Source of the DNA: Candidatus Poribacteria bacterium
Lineage (GTDB): Bacteria; Poribacteria; WGA-4E; WGA-3G
Assembly (NCBI GenBank): GCA_022819945.1
Contig: JAJEGI010000009.1
Location: forward strand, 1 to 64,000
Length of the DNA: 64,000 nucleotides
Reading direction: 5' to 3'
This document shows positions 7,929-16,704 of the stretch, piece by piece. The notes below the pieces were generated by a model. That model ran no database searches. It saw only the letters and a list, made by a program, of their open reading frames with translations, and was not told the DNA's origin. The translations under genes were made by a program, and so were the position numbers. Within the stretch, counting starts at the first letter, position 1; every line of letters begins with the position of its first letter.

Positions 7929-10736
7929 ATGAAAACAGACGATGTTGTGTTGATTCAATCTATACTTGCAGGTGATGAAACTGCCTTTGTGAGTTTGGTG
8001 AGCAAATACCAGGAGCAGGTTCACGCCTATGTGTATCGGAAAACTGGAGATTTCCACATTGCTGAAGACATTACACAGGAAACATTTTTTGAAGCATATC
8101 AAAATCTGGATAAGCTGAGAGACCCGACGAAGTTTCCACAATGGCTTTTTGCGATTGCTAAGTATCTCTGTATCGCGTGGTTTAGAAAAAATCAATCAAC
8201 GTCCCAATTGCTACGTGAAAACTATACAATAAATGCAGAGACAGATACATATTCACGGTATGTGGCTTTGGAAAACGAGAGGGATGCTGCCGAAGCACAA
8301 CGCGAATTGGCGCAAAAGCTGCTTTCAATGCTAAAGGAAAGCGATCGCCAACTCATCACACTCCACTATTTTGAAGAGATGACATCTGCTGAGATCAGTA
8401 ACTATTTAGGTGTCCCTCAAAATACGATTAAGAGCCAACTTCATCGCGCAAGACAAAGGTTAAAACAATACGATTTATCAACGCAAGAGACAGTAGATAT
8501 TCCTATTAGAAAAGGACACAGTTCCCCACTTCCGCGACAAGGAGAAATGAGTATGGCAGATAGAATGCGTGCAGAAATACTGAAAATGAGGTCTTTATCA
8601 TACCGTTCCCAAATGCAACTTTCCGCAGATGGAGAGTGGCTCGCTTATGTTGTGATAGATCCTGAGCGAAAATCATCGTTTGAACAACAATCTGCAGAAT
8701 CTTCATATCATCAACCGACTGGCGCGTTGACTGAAAATCATTGCCACGCTGTATGGGTTACCAACATCAAAACGAAGGAATCCCATAAACTCGGCGCAGA
8801 GACTGGGGTCGACTGGGCACCGCGATGGTCTCCAGATGGACACGCCTTAGCATTCTACTCGGACCGAAGTGGAGCACCGAATCTTTGGGTTTGGGATAAG
8901 GTTAAAAAGAAACTCCGACAACTCAGCGAAAAACCGATGAGTGCAACCCACGGTCTTGAAGTACCGCAGTGGACGTCAGACGGAAAACATATCATCACAA
9001 AGTTACGTCCCGAAGATATGGACCTTACTACAATTATCTCAACTGAAACAAGCCCACAAGCAATAAACGTTTGGCACACCGATTCAGAGGAACAATCTTT
9101 TTTAGAGGAAGAAGCGGAACACTTCGCGTGGGTCAAAGGGGATTTAGGTGTCTTTGACCTTGACACAGGTGAGATGTCAATTCCTGCACGAGGATTGTAT
9201 ACCAGAAGCATCACACTCTCTCCGGAGGGCACCACAGCTGCTGTGCTAAATCTAATTATAGGAGAGCAGTTGACATCTCAAGAACACCTTTTTGAGTTAT
9301 TATTAGTGCCTTTAGATGGAAAACCAGTCCGAAGTTTGGCTACAAATATCAGTGAAAAAGTGTTATTCGTGAGTTGGTCGCCAGACGGTCAGCAGTTAAT
9401 ATATGCCGACCAGAGTGGGCTGTATTTGGTTTCAATCCAAGACGGTAAACAGAAGAACATCACTGAAAACATTGAAGAGAAACTCCGATTCTTCGCACGC
9501 CCGTTATGGACGCCGGCAGGCGACTCGTTTTTCTGCGGCATCGACGGAAATATATGGGAATTCGCAGCAGATGGCAGCAATCCACGGAAACTGACAGAAG
9601 CATTGGATAGACCCATCCTCGGTTTGGTGGCGAAAGGGAATACCCATGTCGTATGGCAGTCAAGCGATGCGGCGTCTATCTGCGTTCAGACGCATGAGCC
9701 AGAAACAAGGAAAGACGGCTTCTATTTGGTAAATACCGCGGCGGCACGTGCGACTTGTCTGTTTGAGGCACCCATTAGCGTAACCAGTCGTATGGCAGAC
9801 GAGTTCGATTTAAAGGTTGTAGGTTGCGACACACAGATTGTCTACAGATCGCAAGATGCGACACATCCAGAGGACATCTGGACGTATGATATAGACGCTA
9901 AAAAACCCCAACAGGTGACCGAACTCAATCCACAGCTGCGCGACTTACAATTCGGTGAAGTCCGCTTCGTCGAAGCAAAAACGGAGAAAGGTGAACGGTT
10001 ACGGGGTGCTTTGCTGCTGCCCGCCAACTATGAGGAAGGCAAACGGTACCCTTTAGTTACGTGGGTCGATCCGGGTGTGCCTCCATCAAGACTTATCTAT
10101 ACTTTTGGGTTATTTGATTACGTCATAAACTTTCAACTCCTTGCCGCGCGTGGCTTTGCTGTGCTTGGTATTGATCTGCCGCCTAAATCCGACACGTGGT
10201 TAAAGGAATTGCCCGAATATGTGTTACCGGCAATAGACAAGGTCGTTGAAATGGGTGTCGCCGATACAAATCGTTTGGGAATAATGGGATACGGCTCTGG
10301 TGGATACTGTTCAGCCGGACTGATTACACAAACCAACCGTTTCAAAGCTGCGGTTTGCGGTGGCGGTTTTTATAATTTGATCCAAGTTTATGGCGATCTT
10401 TCAAAACGGGGAGAAAGCCGTGGTATTGATTGGGTGGAAGGACGGCTTCAAATAGGTGGATCGCTCTGGGAACAACGCAAACAGTATATTGACAATTCAC
10501 CACTATTCCATTTAGATAAGGTAGAAACCCCCGTTCTAATCTATTGTGGTGAGGGGTATAACGGTTATGATTACACGCAATCTGGTGAGCTTTTCTCTGG
10601 CTTACGCAGGCTTAAGAAGAAAGCCAGTTTTGCGTGGTATCGTGGTGAAGGGCATATCGTGACGAGTTGGCGACCTGAACACCGTGCGGATTGCTGGGAA
10701 CGTATTATAGACTGGTTTGAAAAATATCTGAATTAG
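7929..10736 (+). CDS. ECF sigma factor fused to TolB-like propeller and S9 peptidase-like domain
   Basis: A 935-residue fusion. Residues 1-180 are an ECF sigma factor (region 2: DFHIAEDITQETFFEAYQNL; region 4: MTSAEISNYLGVPQNTIKSQL). Residues about 215-640 form a PD40/TolB-type beta-propeller, with repeats such as WAPRWSPDGHALAF. Residues about 680-935 resemble an alpha/beta-hydrolase of the S9 prolyl oligopeptidase family. The S9 nucleophile box is altered: family G-x-S-x-G-G reads G787-Y-G-S-G-G, so the aligned Ser is Gly; a His remains in GEGHIV. No membrane segment is visible, so it is probably cytoplasmic. Start 7929 is preferred over ATG 7905 because GGAGA lies seven bases ahead and it aligns with the paralogue at 28415. 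Confidence 0.85.
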   Translation: MKTDDVVLIQSILAGDETAFVSLVSKYQEQVHAYVYRKTGDFHIAEDITQETFFEAYQNLDKLRDPTKFPQWLFAIAKYLCIAWFRKNQSTSQLLRENYTINAETDTYSRYVALENERDAAEAQRELAQKLLSMLKESDRQLITLHYFEEMTSAEISNYLGVPQNTIKSQLHRARQRLKQYDLSTQETVDIPIRKGHSSPLPRQGEMSMADRMRAEILKMRSLSYRSQMQLSADGEWLAYVVIDPERKSSFEQQSAESSYHQPTGALTENHCHAVWVTNIKTKESHKLGAETGVDWAPRWSPDGHALAFYSDRSGAPNLWVWDKVKKKLRQLSEKPMSATHGLEVPQWTSDGKHIITKLRPEDMDLTTIISTETSPQAINVWHTDSEEQSFLEEEAEHFAWVKGDLGVFDLDTGEMSIPARGLYTRSITLSPEGTTAAVLNLIIGEQLTSQEHLFELLLVPLDGKPVRSLATNISEKVLFVSWSPDGQQLIYADQSGLYLVSIQDGKQKNITENIEEKLRFFARPLWTPAGDSFFCGIDGNIWEFAADGSNPRKLTEALDRPILGLVAKGNTHVVWQSSDAASICVQTHEPETRKDGFYLVNTAAARATCLFEAPISVTSRMADEFDLKVVGCDTQIVYRSQDATHPEDIWTYDIDAKKPQQVTELNPQLRDLQFGEVRFVEAKTEKGERLRGALLLPANYEEGKRYPLVTWVDPGVPPSRLIYTFGLFDYVINFQLLAARGFAVLGIDLPPKSDTWLKELPEYVLPAIDKVVEMGVADTNRLGIMGYGSGGYCSAGLITQTNRFKAAVCGGGFYNLIQVYGDLSKRGESRGIDWVEGRLQIGGSLWEQRKQYIDNSPLFHLDKVETPVLIYCGEGYNGYDYTQSGELFSGLRRLKKKASFAWYRGEGHIVTSWRPEHRADCWERIIDWFEKYLN

Positions 10737-10746
10737 GGTAAATTTC

Positions 10747-12282
10747 ATGATAACAACACTCATCCGTCGGGAACTCCTTGACAATCTAATGACGTTCCGC
10801 TTCGCTGCTGCAGTTTTTATTATGTTACTGCTTGTCGTTGCGAATACTGCCGTGCTCATCAAGGATTATGAGCGGCGGTTGGCAGCTTACAACACAGCTC
10901 TCAAAACGGAGTATCAGGAATTGCGGGAAAGGAAAACCTATTCGAGTGGAGGTTTGGATGTCGCCCGCCCGCCAAATCCGCTGAGTCTCTTCAATGTTGG
11001 GTTGGATAAACGGCTGGGCAACGAAATTTGGATATCTTACGGTTTTGTGCCGACGTTGTGGGATGCACGGATGCAAGGGACGACGAATCCGCTTCTCAAC
11101 CTCTTCTCTGCGATTGATATTGTTTTTATCTTTGAGGTCGTTCTGAGCCTAATGGCACTTATTTTTGCCTATGATGCCATTGCGGGGGAACGCGAGCGCG
11201 GTACGTTGCGTCTGGTGCTAACGCATCCAATCCGTCGCGGGCATATCCTGCTTGCGAAATACATCAGTGCGATGACCTGTTTGCTTGTTCCGCTGCTGAT
11301 GAGCCTGCTCCTCGCGGCGACTTTGCTGACAACATCCACCGCTATTTCTCTGAGCATCAGTGATTTCCTCCGTATGGGTGGGATTATCCTGAGCTCAATC
11401 GTCTACCTATCGGTATTCTACCTCATCGGTATGCTAATTTCAGCAGTAACCCGCAGAACCGGGACCGCGCTGATGCTTGCTATGTTCGTCTGGGGATTTT
11501 GGGTGTTGGTGTATCCAAACGTGATCCTTGCCGCGATTGCCTCGCCTCAGCCCTCGCAAGAACGTATGGTTTCCACTTACAACCAAATTAAACAGATCTG
11601 GGAGGAATTCGACAGAGAGCGAAAACAGTTCCTTGCCAACGACGCTGTTCCAGGCGAAGATCCACATTTTGGCATGGTAGGCGAGGACCCACATTTTGGC
11701 ATCATAGGCGGATCCGGTTTCAACTACGCATACTTTTTTAACAATCCATCAAGACTTGAGTATTTCTACCTCGCGGGTTCAAACATCGGGAAACTTACTG
11801 AGGCATCCAAACCTCAGGTACCACACGCACAGAACTACTACCGCTATCTCGGGCCGAAGACCATCAACACCGCAGAACGCGCATGGCTCATCCGAAAACA
11901 GGCACTCGAAACTATCTTCGTTCAGCCGGCGATCGTTGATCGCATCCTTTTGAGGTGCTCGCCAGTCGGGATGTATGATGCCGCGACGCAAGCCTGGGCA
12001 GGGACAGATCTGCACGGACTCAGAGATTTTTTTCAAGCGGCACGAAGGTACCGACGGACGTTGATTGATTATTACTACGATAAGAAGGTTTTCGAGTCGC
12101 AACAGTGGTTTTCCGCCGATGAGGGTGCGGTGGACTGGGATAGTCTGCCTCAGTTTTCCTTTCAGAGAAGCGATGTCAGAACAAATGCAGCGCGAGCCTT
12201 GCCAGATTTACTCCTGCTGATCATGATGAACCTTTCTCTTTTTATCGTAATATTTTGGGTTTTCCAAAGAAGTGAGGTGTAG
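10747..12282 (+). CDS. ABC-2 type transporter permease
   Basis: A 511-residue membrane protein. One transmembrane helix sits near the N-terminus (about 15-40), then comes a long extracytoplasmic region, a cluster of helices (about 118-260) containing the conserved AYDAIAGERERGTLRLVLTHPI loop, and a final helix at the C-terminus. The layout matches ABC-2 permeases of the NosY/DUF3526 type, which work with a separate ATPase. It starts 10 bp after the sigma-S9 gene, so it is likely co-transcribed. An in-frame 27-bp tandem duplication at 11653-11706 gives GEDPHFGMV-GEDPHFGII. No ATPase gene lies next to it. Confidence 0.85.
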   Translation: MITTLIRRELLDNLMTFRFAAAVFIMLLLVVANTAVLIKDYERRLAAYNTALKTEYQELRERKTYSSGGLDVARPPNPLSLFNVGLDKRLGNEIWISYGFVPTLWDARMQGTTNPLLNLFSAIDIVFIFEVVLSLMALIFAYDAIAGERERGTLRLVLTHPIRRGHILLAKYISAMTCLLVPLLMSLLLAATLLTTSTAISLSISDFLRMGGIILSSIVYLSVFYLIGMLISAVTRRTGTALMLAMFVWGFWVLVYPNVILAAIASPQPSQERMVSTYNQIKQIWEEFDRERKQFLANDAVPGEDPHFGMVGEDPHFGIIGGSGFNYAYFFNNPSRLEYFYLAGSNIGKLTEASKPQVPHAQNYYRYLGPKTINTAERAWLIRKQALETIFVQPAIVDRILLRCSPVGMYDAATQAWAGTDLHGLRDFFQAARRYRRTLIDYYYDKKVFESQQWFSADEGAVDWDSLPQFSFQRSDVRTNAARALPDLLLLIMMNLSLFIVIFWVFQRSEV

Positions 12283-12506
12283 AGTAGTTGTCAGTAATAA
12301 AGTTGTGAAGTGTGCTAAAGACGAGAAAGTTGGCAAGTTGTGAAGTGTAGCTAAAGTGTTTTGCTTGGGTGTTTCCCATAGAAAGTTGAAAGAGGTTTCT
12401 TACCAACTTTAGAACACTTTGAAACTTTAGAACACTTTACAGACTGCTTTAACTGGTAACTGAAAACTACTCTTACTGATAACTGGTAACTGGTAACTGA
12501 TAACCA

Positions 12507-13907
12507 ATGTGGCATATCACAAAACGTGAACTCTATGATAACCTCAATAGCCTCCGATTTGCACTGGCAACAGTATTGCTTTTCGGCTTGATGCTGACCA
12601 ACGCCGTTGTGCATCTTCGAGAACACCCTATGCGGATGCAGAAATATCATGATGCCGTTACAGAAACGCAGAACCGCTTAGAATCTCGGACGCATTTGTA
12701 TGAACTTGCGCAACGGGGTCCCGGATTGCTTTACAAAAAGCCGTCATCTCTCCATTTCTGTGCGGATGGCGGTGCCATCTTTTTGCCAGATGCTGTCCAT
12801 ATACTCATTCGGCGGATCGCCAATGGCTTAGATGGATTCTGGCAGTTGGACTATCGGCCTGCGACTCATAATTCAAGAAATATTCGTCCGGACACTATCA
12901 AAGTAGATTGGGGATTTGTGATCGGGTACGTCTTGAGCCTCATCGCGATCCTATTTACCTTTGACTCGATTTCCGGCGAACGCGAGCACGGCACCCTACG
13001 TTTAATGTTGGCGAACGCAATACCGCGCCATACCGTGTTGATTGGAAAATTCTTAGGCGCGTTGGTAAGTATTAGCGTCCCGTTTACGCTTGCGGTGTTG
13101 ATGAACCTGCTGGTAATCTCCACATCCAGCGATGTCCAACTTGGCACCGATGCCTGGAACCGTTTAGGCATTATTTTTCTTATTGCGATGCTGTACCTGT
13201 GCCTATTTCTGGCATTAGGATTGTTAGTGTCGGCGCGTGTGCAGCAAAGTGCAGCGAGTCTCGTGATACTCTTGTTGACATGGGTTATTTTTGTCGTCTT
13301 TATGCCGAGTACACTCGCTTCCATTGCCAGCGGATTTTCAACACCTATGACTTATGATGAATTCCGAGAACGCAGAATGCGACTTTATACTGAACTCACG
13401 GATGAATACACAGTTCGCTTGCAAGATGCACATGAGCATCCAGCGAAAAGAATAGCGTTAGACGGTGAATATGTCACTAAAGACGTAGTAGCGCGGGAAC
13501 GTTTGAGCCAAGAATTTTTAGACCAGCAGCACGCCCAAATTCAACTGGGACGTTCCGTCACCCGTATCTCACCGGTTGCGATTGTGCAGTATCTTCTTGA
13601 GGTTTTTGCTGGCACAGGCTTTGAACGGCATCAACAGTTTGTGGAAAATGCGCAGCGTTACGCTCGTGAATACCGAGAATTTGTTACAGATATGGATAGA
13701 GCGGATCCCAAGAGTCTCCATATCATTGGGGTTCGTGAGGGAATGTCCCAGAAGCCTGTTAACCCACAAGCGGTCCCAAAGTTTGAAGATACACGCAATC
13801 TGAGCCGTGATTTCAATGCTGCGGCTATAGATTTACTCTTATTGGTGCTGTTTTTTGTTCTGCTGTTGTCAGGTGCCTATATGGTGTTTGTCCGCGTCGA
13901 GATATAA
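12507..13907 (+). CDS. ABC-2 type transporter permease (paralogue of preceding gene)
   Basis: A 466-residue protein with the same topology as its upstream neighbour: WHITKRELYDNLNSLRFALA at the N-terminus, the TFDSISGEREHGTLRLMLANAI loop in the middle helical cluster, and a C-terminal helix. The two probably form a heterodimeric permease (inference). The 224-bp gap to the neighbour is filled with short AACTTT and GGTAACT tandem repeats (about 12400-12505), and no SD precedes the ATG. An ATPase partner is not found locally; the nearest is at 39361 and has its own permeases. Confidence 0.85.
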   Translation: MWHITKRELYDNLNSLRFALATVLLFGLMLTNAVVHLREHPMRMQKYHDAVTETQNRLESRTHLYELAQRGPGLLYKKPSSLHFCADGGAIFLPDAVHILIRRIANGLDGFWQLDYRPATHNSRNIRPDTIKVDWGFVIGYVLSLIAILFTFDSISGEREHGTLRLMLANAIPRHTVLIGKFLGALVSISVPFTLAVLMNLLVISTSSDVQLGTDAWNRLGIIFLIAMLYLCLFLALGLLVSARVQQSAASLVILLLTWVIFVVFMPSTLASIASGFSTPMTYDEFRERRMRLYTELTDEYTVRLQDAHEHPAKRIALDGEYVTKDVVARERLSQEFLDQQHAQIQLGRSVTRISPVAIVQYLLEVFAGTGFERHQQFVENAQRYAREYREFVTDMDRADPKSLHIIGVREGMSQKPVNPQAVPKFEDTRNLSRDFNAAAIDLLLLVLFFVLLLSGAYMVFVRVEI

Positions 13908-13960
13908 CAAAAGCAGCGAGATGAAGTCCACATCTATTTAAGAAAAATAACTATCTCAGA

Positions 13961-14106
13961 CTCCAGACCGGTAGGTTCGGTTTTCCAACCGCACATAAGT
14001 GTCAATTTAAGAAAAACAACCTTCTCAGGCCCGGTAGGTTCGGTTTCCCAACCGAACCGGATTTTACACAGAAACCTTGAAGACTTCAAAACCCTCTTGA
14101 ATCCCA
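13961..14106. repeat. CCGGTAGGTT hairpin repeat, tandem pair (copy 2)
   Basis: The same two-module unit as at 3138-3293, including the shared texts ATAAGTGTCAATTT and ATTTTACACAGAAACCTTG. It fills most of the gene-free stretch 13908-14225. The rest holds ATCCCATGG and ATCCATGGGAT direct or inverted words around 14100-14140 and no gene. Confidence 0.75.
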
Positions 14107-14225
14107 TGGGGCCCGAGTTACCACTTGTAAATCCATGGGATTTCCTGTATAGTATTTTTAACCCAAATTGCTACTTAATGGATTCTAAAAGCCTTAACAT
14201 CGATTAAACTTCCGATCTTGGACTT

Positions 14226-15104
14226 ATGAAACATATTTTGATTAAATCGCTATATTGTCTATTAATCTCCATTACGGCTTTTGCAGCGGGCATCTCTGCT
14301 GAGACTGCGGATCAGCAATACCGTTACGCAGAGCAACTCTTTGAATCGGGTGATTACCAAGCAGCGAGACGTGAGTATAAACGCCTTCTGTTTTATCAAT
14401 CTGATACGGAATTCGGAGATATAGCAGATTACCGGATCGCACAGAGTTATTACTATCAAAACGAGGCGACACGTGCCGAAGCGTTGTTTCGCAAGTTTTC
14501 AGCCATTTACCCGAATTCGCCTTTGCGTTCGCAGAGTCAATTGATGCTTGGGCAGCTGCATTTTGATGCAGGAGAGTATTCATTGGCACGGACGACCCTC
14601 TTTGAGCTCCTACACACCAGCGAGGCACCAAAAGTCGTAGCTGCAGCACGCTACTTACGCGGCTGGTGCTACATTCATACCACCGATTGGAACAAGGCGA
14701 TCTCGGAATTGCGGCAAGTAGATATATCTCAGATCAATACACTCCAAAACAAAAAAGCACACGAATTAGCGGACACGCTGCTTGAGGAAACACCACTACC
14801 CTCCAAATCGCCACAACTGGCAGGTTGGCTCTCTACAGTCGTTCCCGGGAGCGGTCAGTTCTATGCAGGAAAAGTCAAAGAGGGCATGATCGCGGCAGCA
14901 CTGAACGGGACGTTCATCTATCTTGTAGCAGACGCAATTCGTGACCGACGATATGTCGATTCGGCGGGTCTTTTTTTCATCGGCTGGCAATTTTATTGGG
15001 GCAACCGAACCAATGCGCGGCAATTCGCCACCGAATATAACAAACACCGTGAACAGAAATTAATCGAAATGTTGCAACGGCAGGCAGATCGGAGCCTACC
15101 TTAG
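14226..15104 (+). CDS. TPR protein with signal peptide and C-terminal membrane domain
   Basis: A 292-residue paralogue of the gene at 6624. It has a signal peptide (1 to about 25, ending near AGISA), TPR units (about 28-180) of the outer-membrane-lipoprotein YbgF/BamD-like type, then PGSGQFYAGKVKEGM and hydrophobic segments. It follows the ABC permease pair. No SD is obvious. Function unknown; an envelope role is inferred from the signal peptide and TPRs. Confidence 0.75.
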   Translation: MKHILIKSLYCLLISITAFAAGISAETADQQYRYAEQLFESGDYQAARREYKRLLFYQSDTEFGDIADYRIAQSYYYQNEATRAEALFRKFSAIYPNSPLRSQSQLMLGQLHFDAGEYSLARTTLFELLHTSEAPKVVAAARYLRGWCYIHTTDWNKAISELRQVDISQINTLQNKKAHELADTLLEETPLPSKSPQLAGWLSTVVPGSGQFYAGKVKEGMIAAALNGTFIYLVADAIRDRRYVDSAGLFFIGWQFYWGNRTNARQFATEYNKHREQKLIEMLQRQADRSLP

Positions 15105-15129
15105 CAACGTCGCATCAAACAAAGCCAAC

Positions 15130-15765
15130 CTACCATTCTGCCTGCTTAAGAAATTCCAACGCCATCAAGGTGTGACCCTCTGCGTTTGGATGAACGCCAT
15201 CTTGGGTTGTCCAGAGCGCGCCAGGACGGGCGGCGACTGCCTTATCAAAAGCGGCATTTGTGGGGATCAGCCTTGCATCAAACGCTTCCGCGAGCCTGTG
15301 AATGCTTTCATTGTAAGCGTCTACAGCCAAGGGGCGCGGCGCGTCAACATCTTCTTCAATATAGAAAATTTCAAAGAGAAAAAGGGCGGCATCTAATTCA
15401 GTTTTCGCGCGTGTGAGGATGCGTCGATAGCACGCCTCCCAAACGGGCAAATACTCTTCCGTAGCAACACCCTCGCCATGCTGGCGACTCGCGTTATTTA
15501 TACCGATTTTCACCGAGAGCCATGTCGGTTTTTCGGCAATTACATCGGTGTCCCACCGATTTTCTAAACCCTCAACGATATCGCCACCGATGCCTTTATT
15601 GACATAAGTGATGTCACGTTCCGGGTATTTAGCCGTGATGAGTTCCGTTATTTTGCGGACATAGCCGTGTCCCAAAGGCGCGTGAGCGTCTCTACGTCCG
15701 CAATCCGTTATACTATCCCCAATAAAAAGCACCTTATCTCCAGGCTGAAACAACAAATTATTCAC
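15130..15765 (-). CDS. SGNH/GDSL-type esterase or lipase
   Basis: A 211-residue hydrolase with the four SGNH blocks: nucleophile S18 in FIGDSITD, Gly in GIGGD, Asn in KIGINNAS, and the D189-x-x-H192 pair in DGVHPNAEG. The family removes acyl or acetyl groups from lipids, polysaccharides or other esters. The absence of a signal peptide suggests a cytoplasmic enzyme. The start codon is GTG, supported by AGGAGA about seven bases upstream on the minus strand. It is a lone minus-strand gene between plus-strand units. Substrate unknown. Confidence 0.9.
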   Translation of the reverse strand: MNNLLFQPGDKVLFIGDSITDCGRRDAHAPLGHGYVRKITELITAKYPERDITYVNKGIGGDIVEGLENRWDTDVIAEKPTWLSVKIGINNASRQHGEGVATEEYLPVWEACYRRILTRAKTELDAALFLFEIFYIEEDVDAPRPLAVDAYNESIHRLAEAFDARLIPTNAAFDKAVAARPGALWTTQDGVHPNAEGHTLMALEFLKQAEW

Positions 15766-15865
15766 AAAGCATCTCCTATATGTGATATACTAAATTAGAG
15801 GTTGTCAGTTGTCACTTGCGCTCTTGTGGTAGTAACAAAGTTTGTGCCTGCCGCAAGTGGTCTCT

Positions 15866-15992
15866 TATAGTAGATCCCATAATTATTTGCACATACGGTG
15901 GTTCGTAGGGGGTTTTTGCTTGGGTGTTTCTTATAGGGTCACCCAGCCCTACGAGGGGGCGAAGTGTAAAGATATTTTCCGATTTTACTATA
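15866..15992. mobile_element. MITE-like element, family A, copy 2 (127 bp)
   Basis: Begins TATAGTAGATCCCATAA and ends CGATTTTACTATA. The interior carries GTAGGGGGTTTTTGCTTGGG, and the right part GAAGTGTAAAGATATTTTC matches copy 3. It lies between the SGNH gene and thiE and encodes nothing. Confidence 0.75.
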
Positions 15993-16064
15993 ACTGGAAA
16001 CTGATAACTATTTCCTCTAACAACCGATGGTTATAATTTATCACATCTTGAGTGACATGCCAAC

Positions 16065-16694
16065 ATGAAAAATATAGGTGTTCTTCACGTTATCACGGAT
16101 ACCGCACTACAATCACGATTCACGCACGCTGAACTCGCGGAACTCGCAATCGAAGGCGGCGCAGATACACTGCAATTCCGACAGAAACACGGAACGACGC
16201 GCGAATTGATAGCGATAGCACAAGGTATGCAGACGGTATGTGCGCAGCACAAGGTGCCGTTGATTGTAAATGATAGGGCAGATATCGCACTCGCTGTCAG
16301 GGCAACAGGGGCACACTTCGGACAAGACGATATGCCTGTCTCCATCGGAAGGCAGCTGCTCTCAACAAATGCCATCATTGGCGCATCCGCGAGAACCGAA
16401 GAGAAGATACTCGAAGCAATTACAGAAGGTGCTGACTATATCGGGTTCGGTCCAATCTACGGCACCTCTTCAAAGCCAAATGCGGAAATGCCTAAAGGAT
16501 TGGAACGACTTCGCCGGATGTGCGACATCGCAGCGTGCCCGGTTATCGCCATTGGCGGCATCGGCATTCAGACCGCAGGTGACGTCATTCGGGCAGGCGC
16601 GCACGGCATCGCCGTAATCTCTGCTGTTTGTGCACATCTCGAACCAACTGTCGCAACACAGGCACTATTGAACGAAATCCACGGAGCAAAGTAA
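16065..16694 (+). CDS. thiE: Thiamine phosphate synthase
   Basis: A 209-residue TIM-barrel enzyme that joins HMP-pyrophosphate and thiazole phosphate to make thiamine phosphate. Family motifs present are LQFRQK near residue 38, VNDRADIALAV followed by GAHFGQDDMP (pyrophosphate and Mg binding), GFGPIYGTSSK, and the phosphate-binding AIGGI loop. A TenI-like paralogue is the main alternative, but the VNDR/GQDD motifs favour ThiE. A possible -10 (TATAAT, 16032-16037) lies close upstream; no strong SD is seen. No other thiamine genes are in the window. Confidence 0.88.
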   Translation: MKNIGVLHVITDTALQSRFTHAELAELAIEGGADTLQFRQKHGTTRELIAIAQGMQTVCAQHKVPLIVNDRADIALAVRATGAHFGQDDMPVSIGRQLLSTNAIIGASARTEEKILEAITEGADYIGFGPIYGTSSKPNAEMPKGLERLRRMCDIAACPVIAIGGIGIQTAGDVIRAGAHGIAVISAVCAHLEPTVATQALLNEIHGAK

Positions 16695-16704
16695 AACAAA
16701 GCAG

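Noticed and set aside
3138-14106. Recurring hairpin repeats considered as CRISPR
   Set aside because: Units are paired or scattered, without equal-length unique spacers or cas genes.
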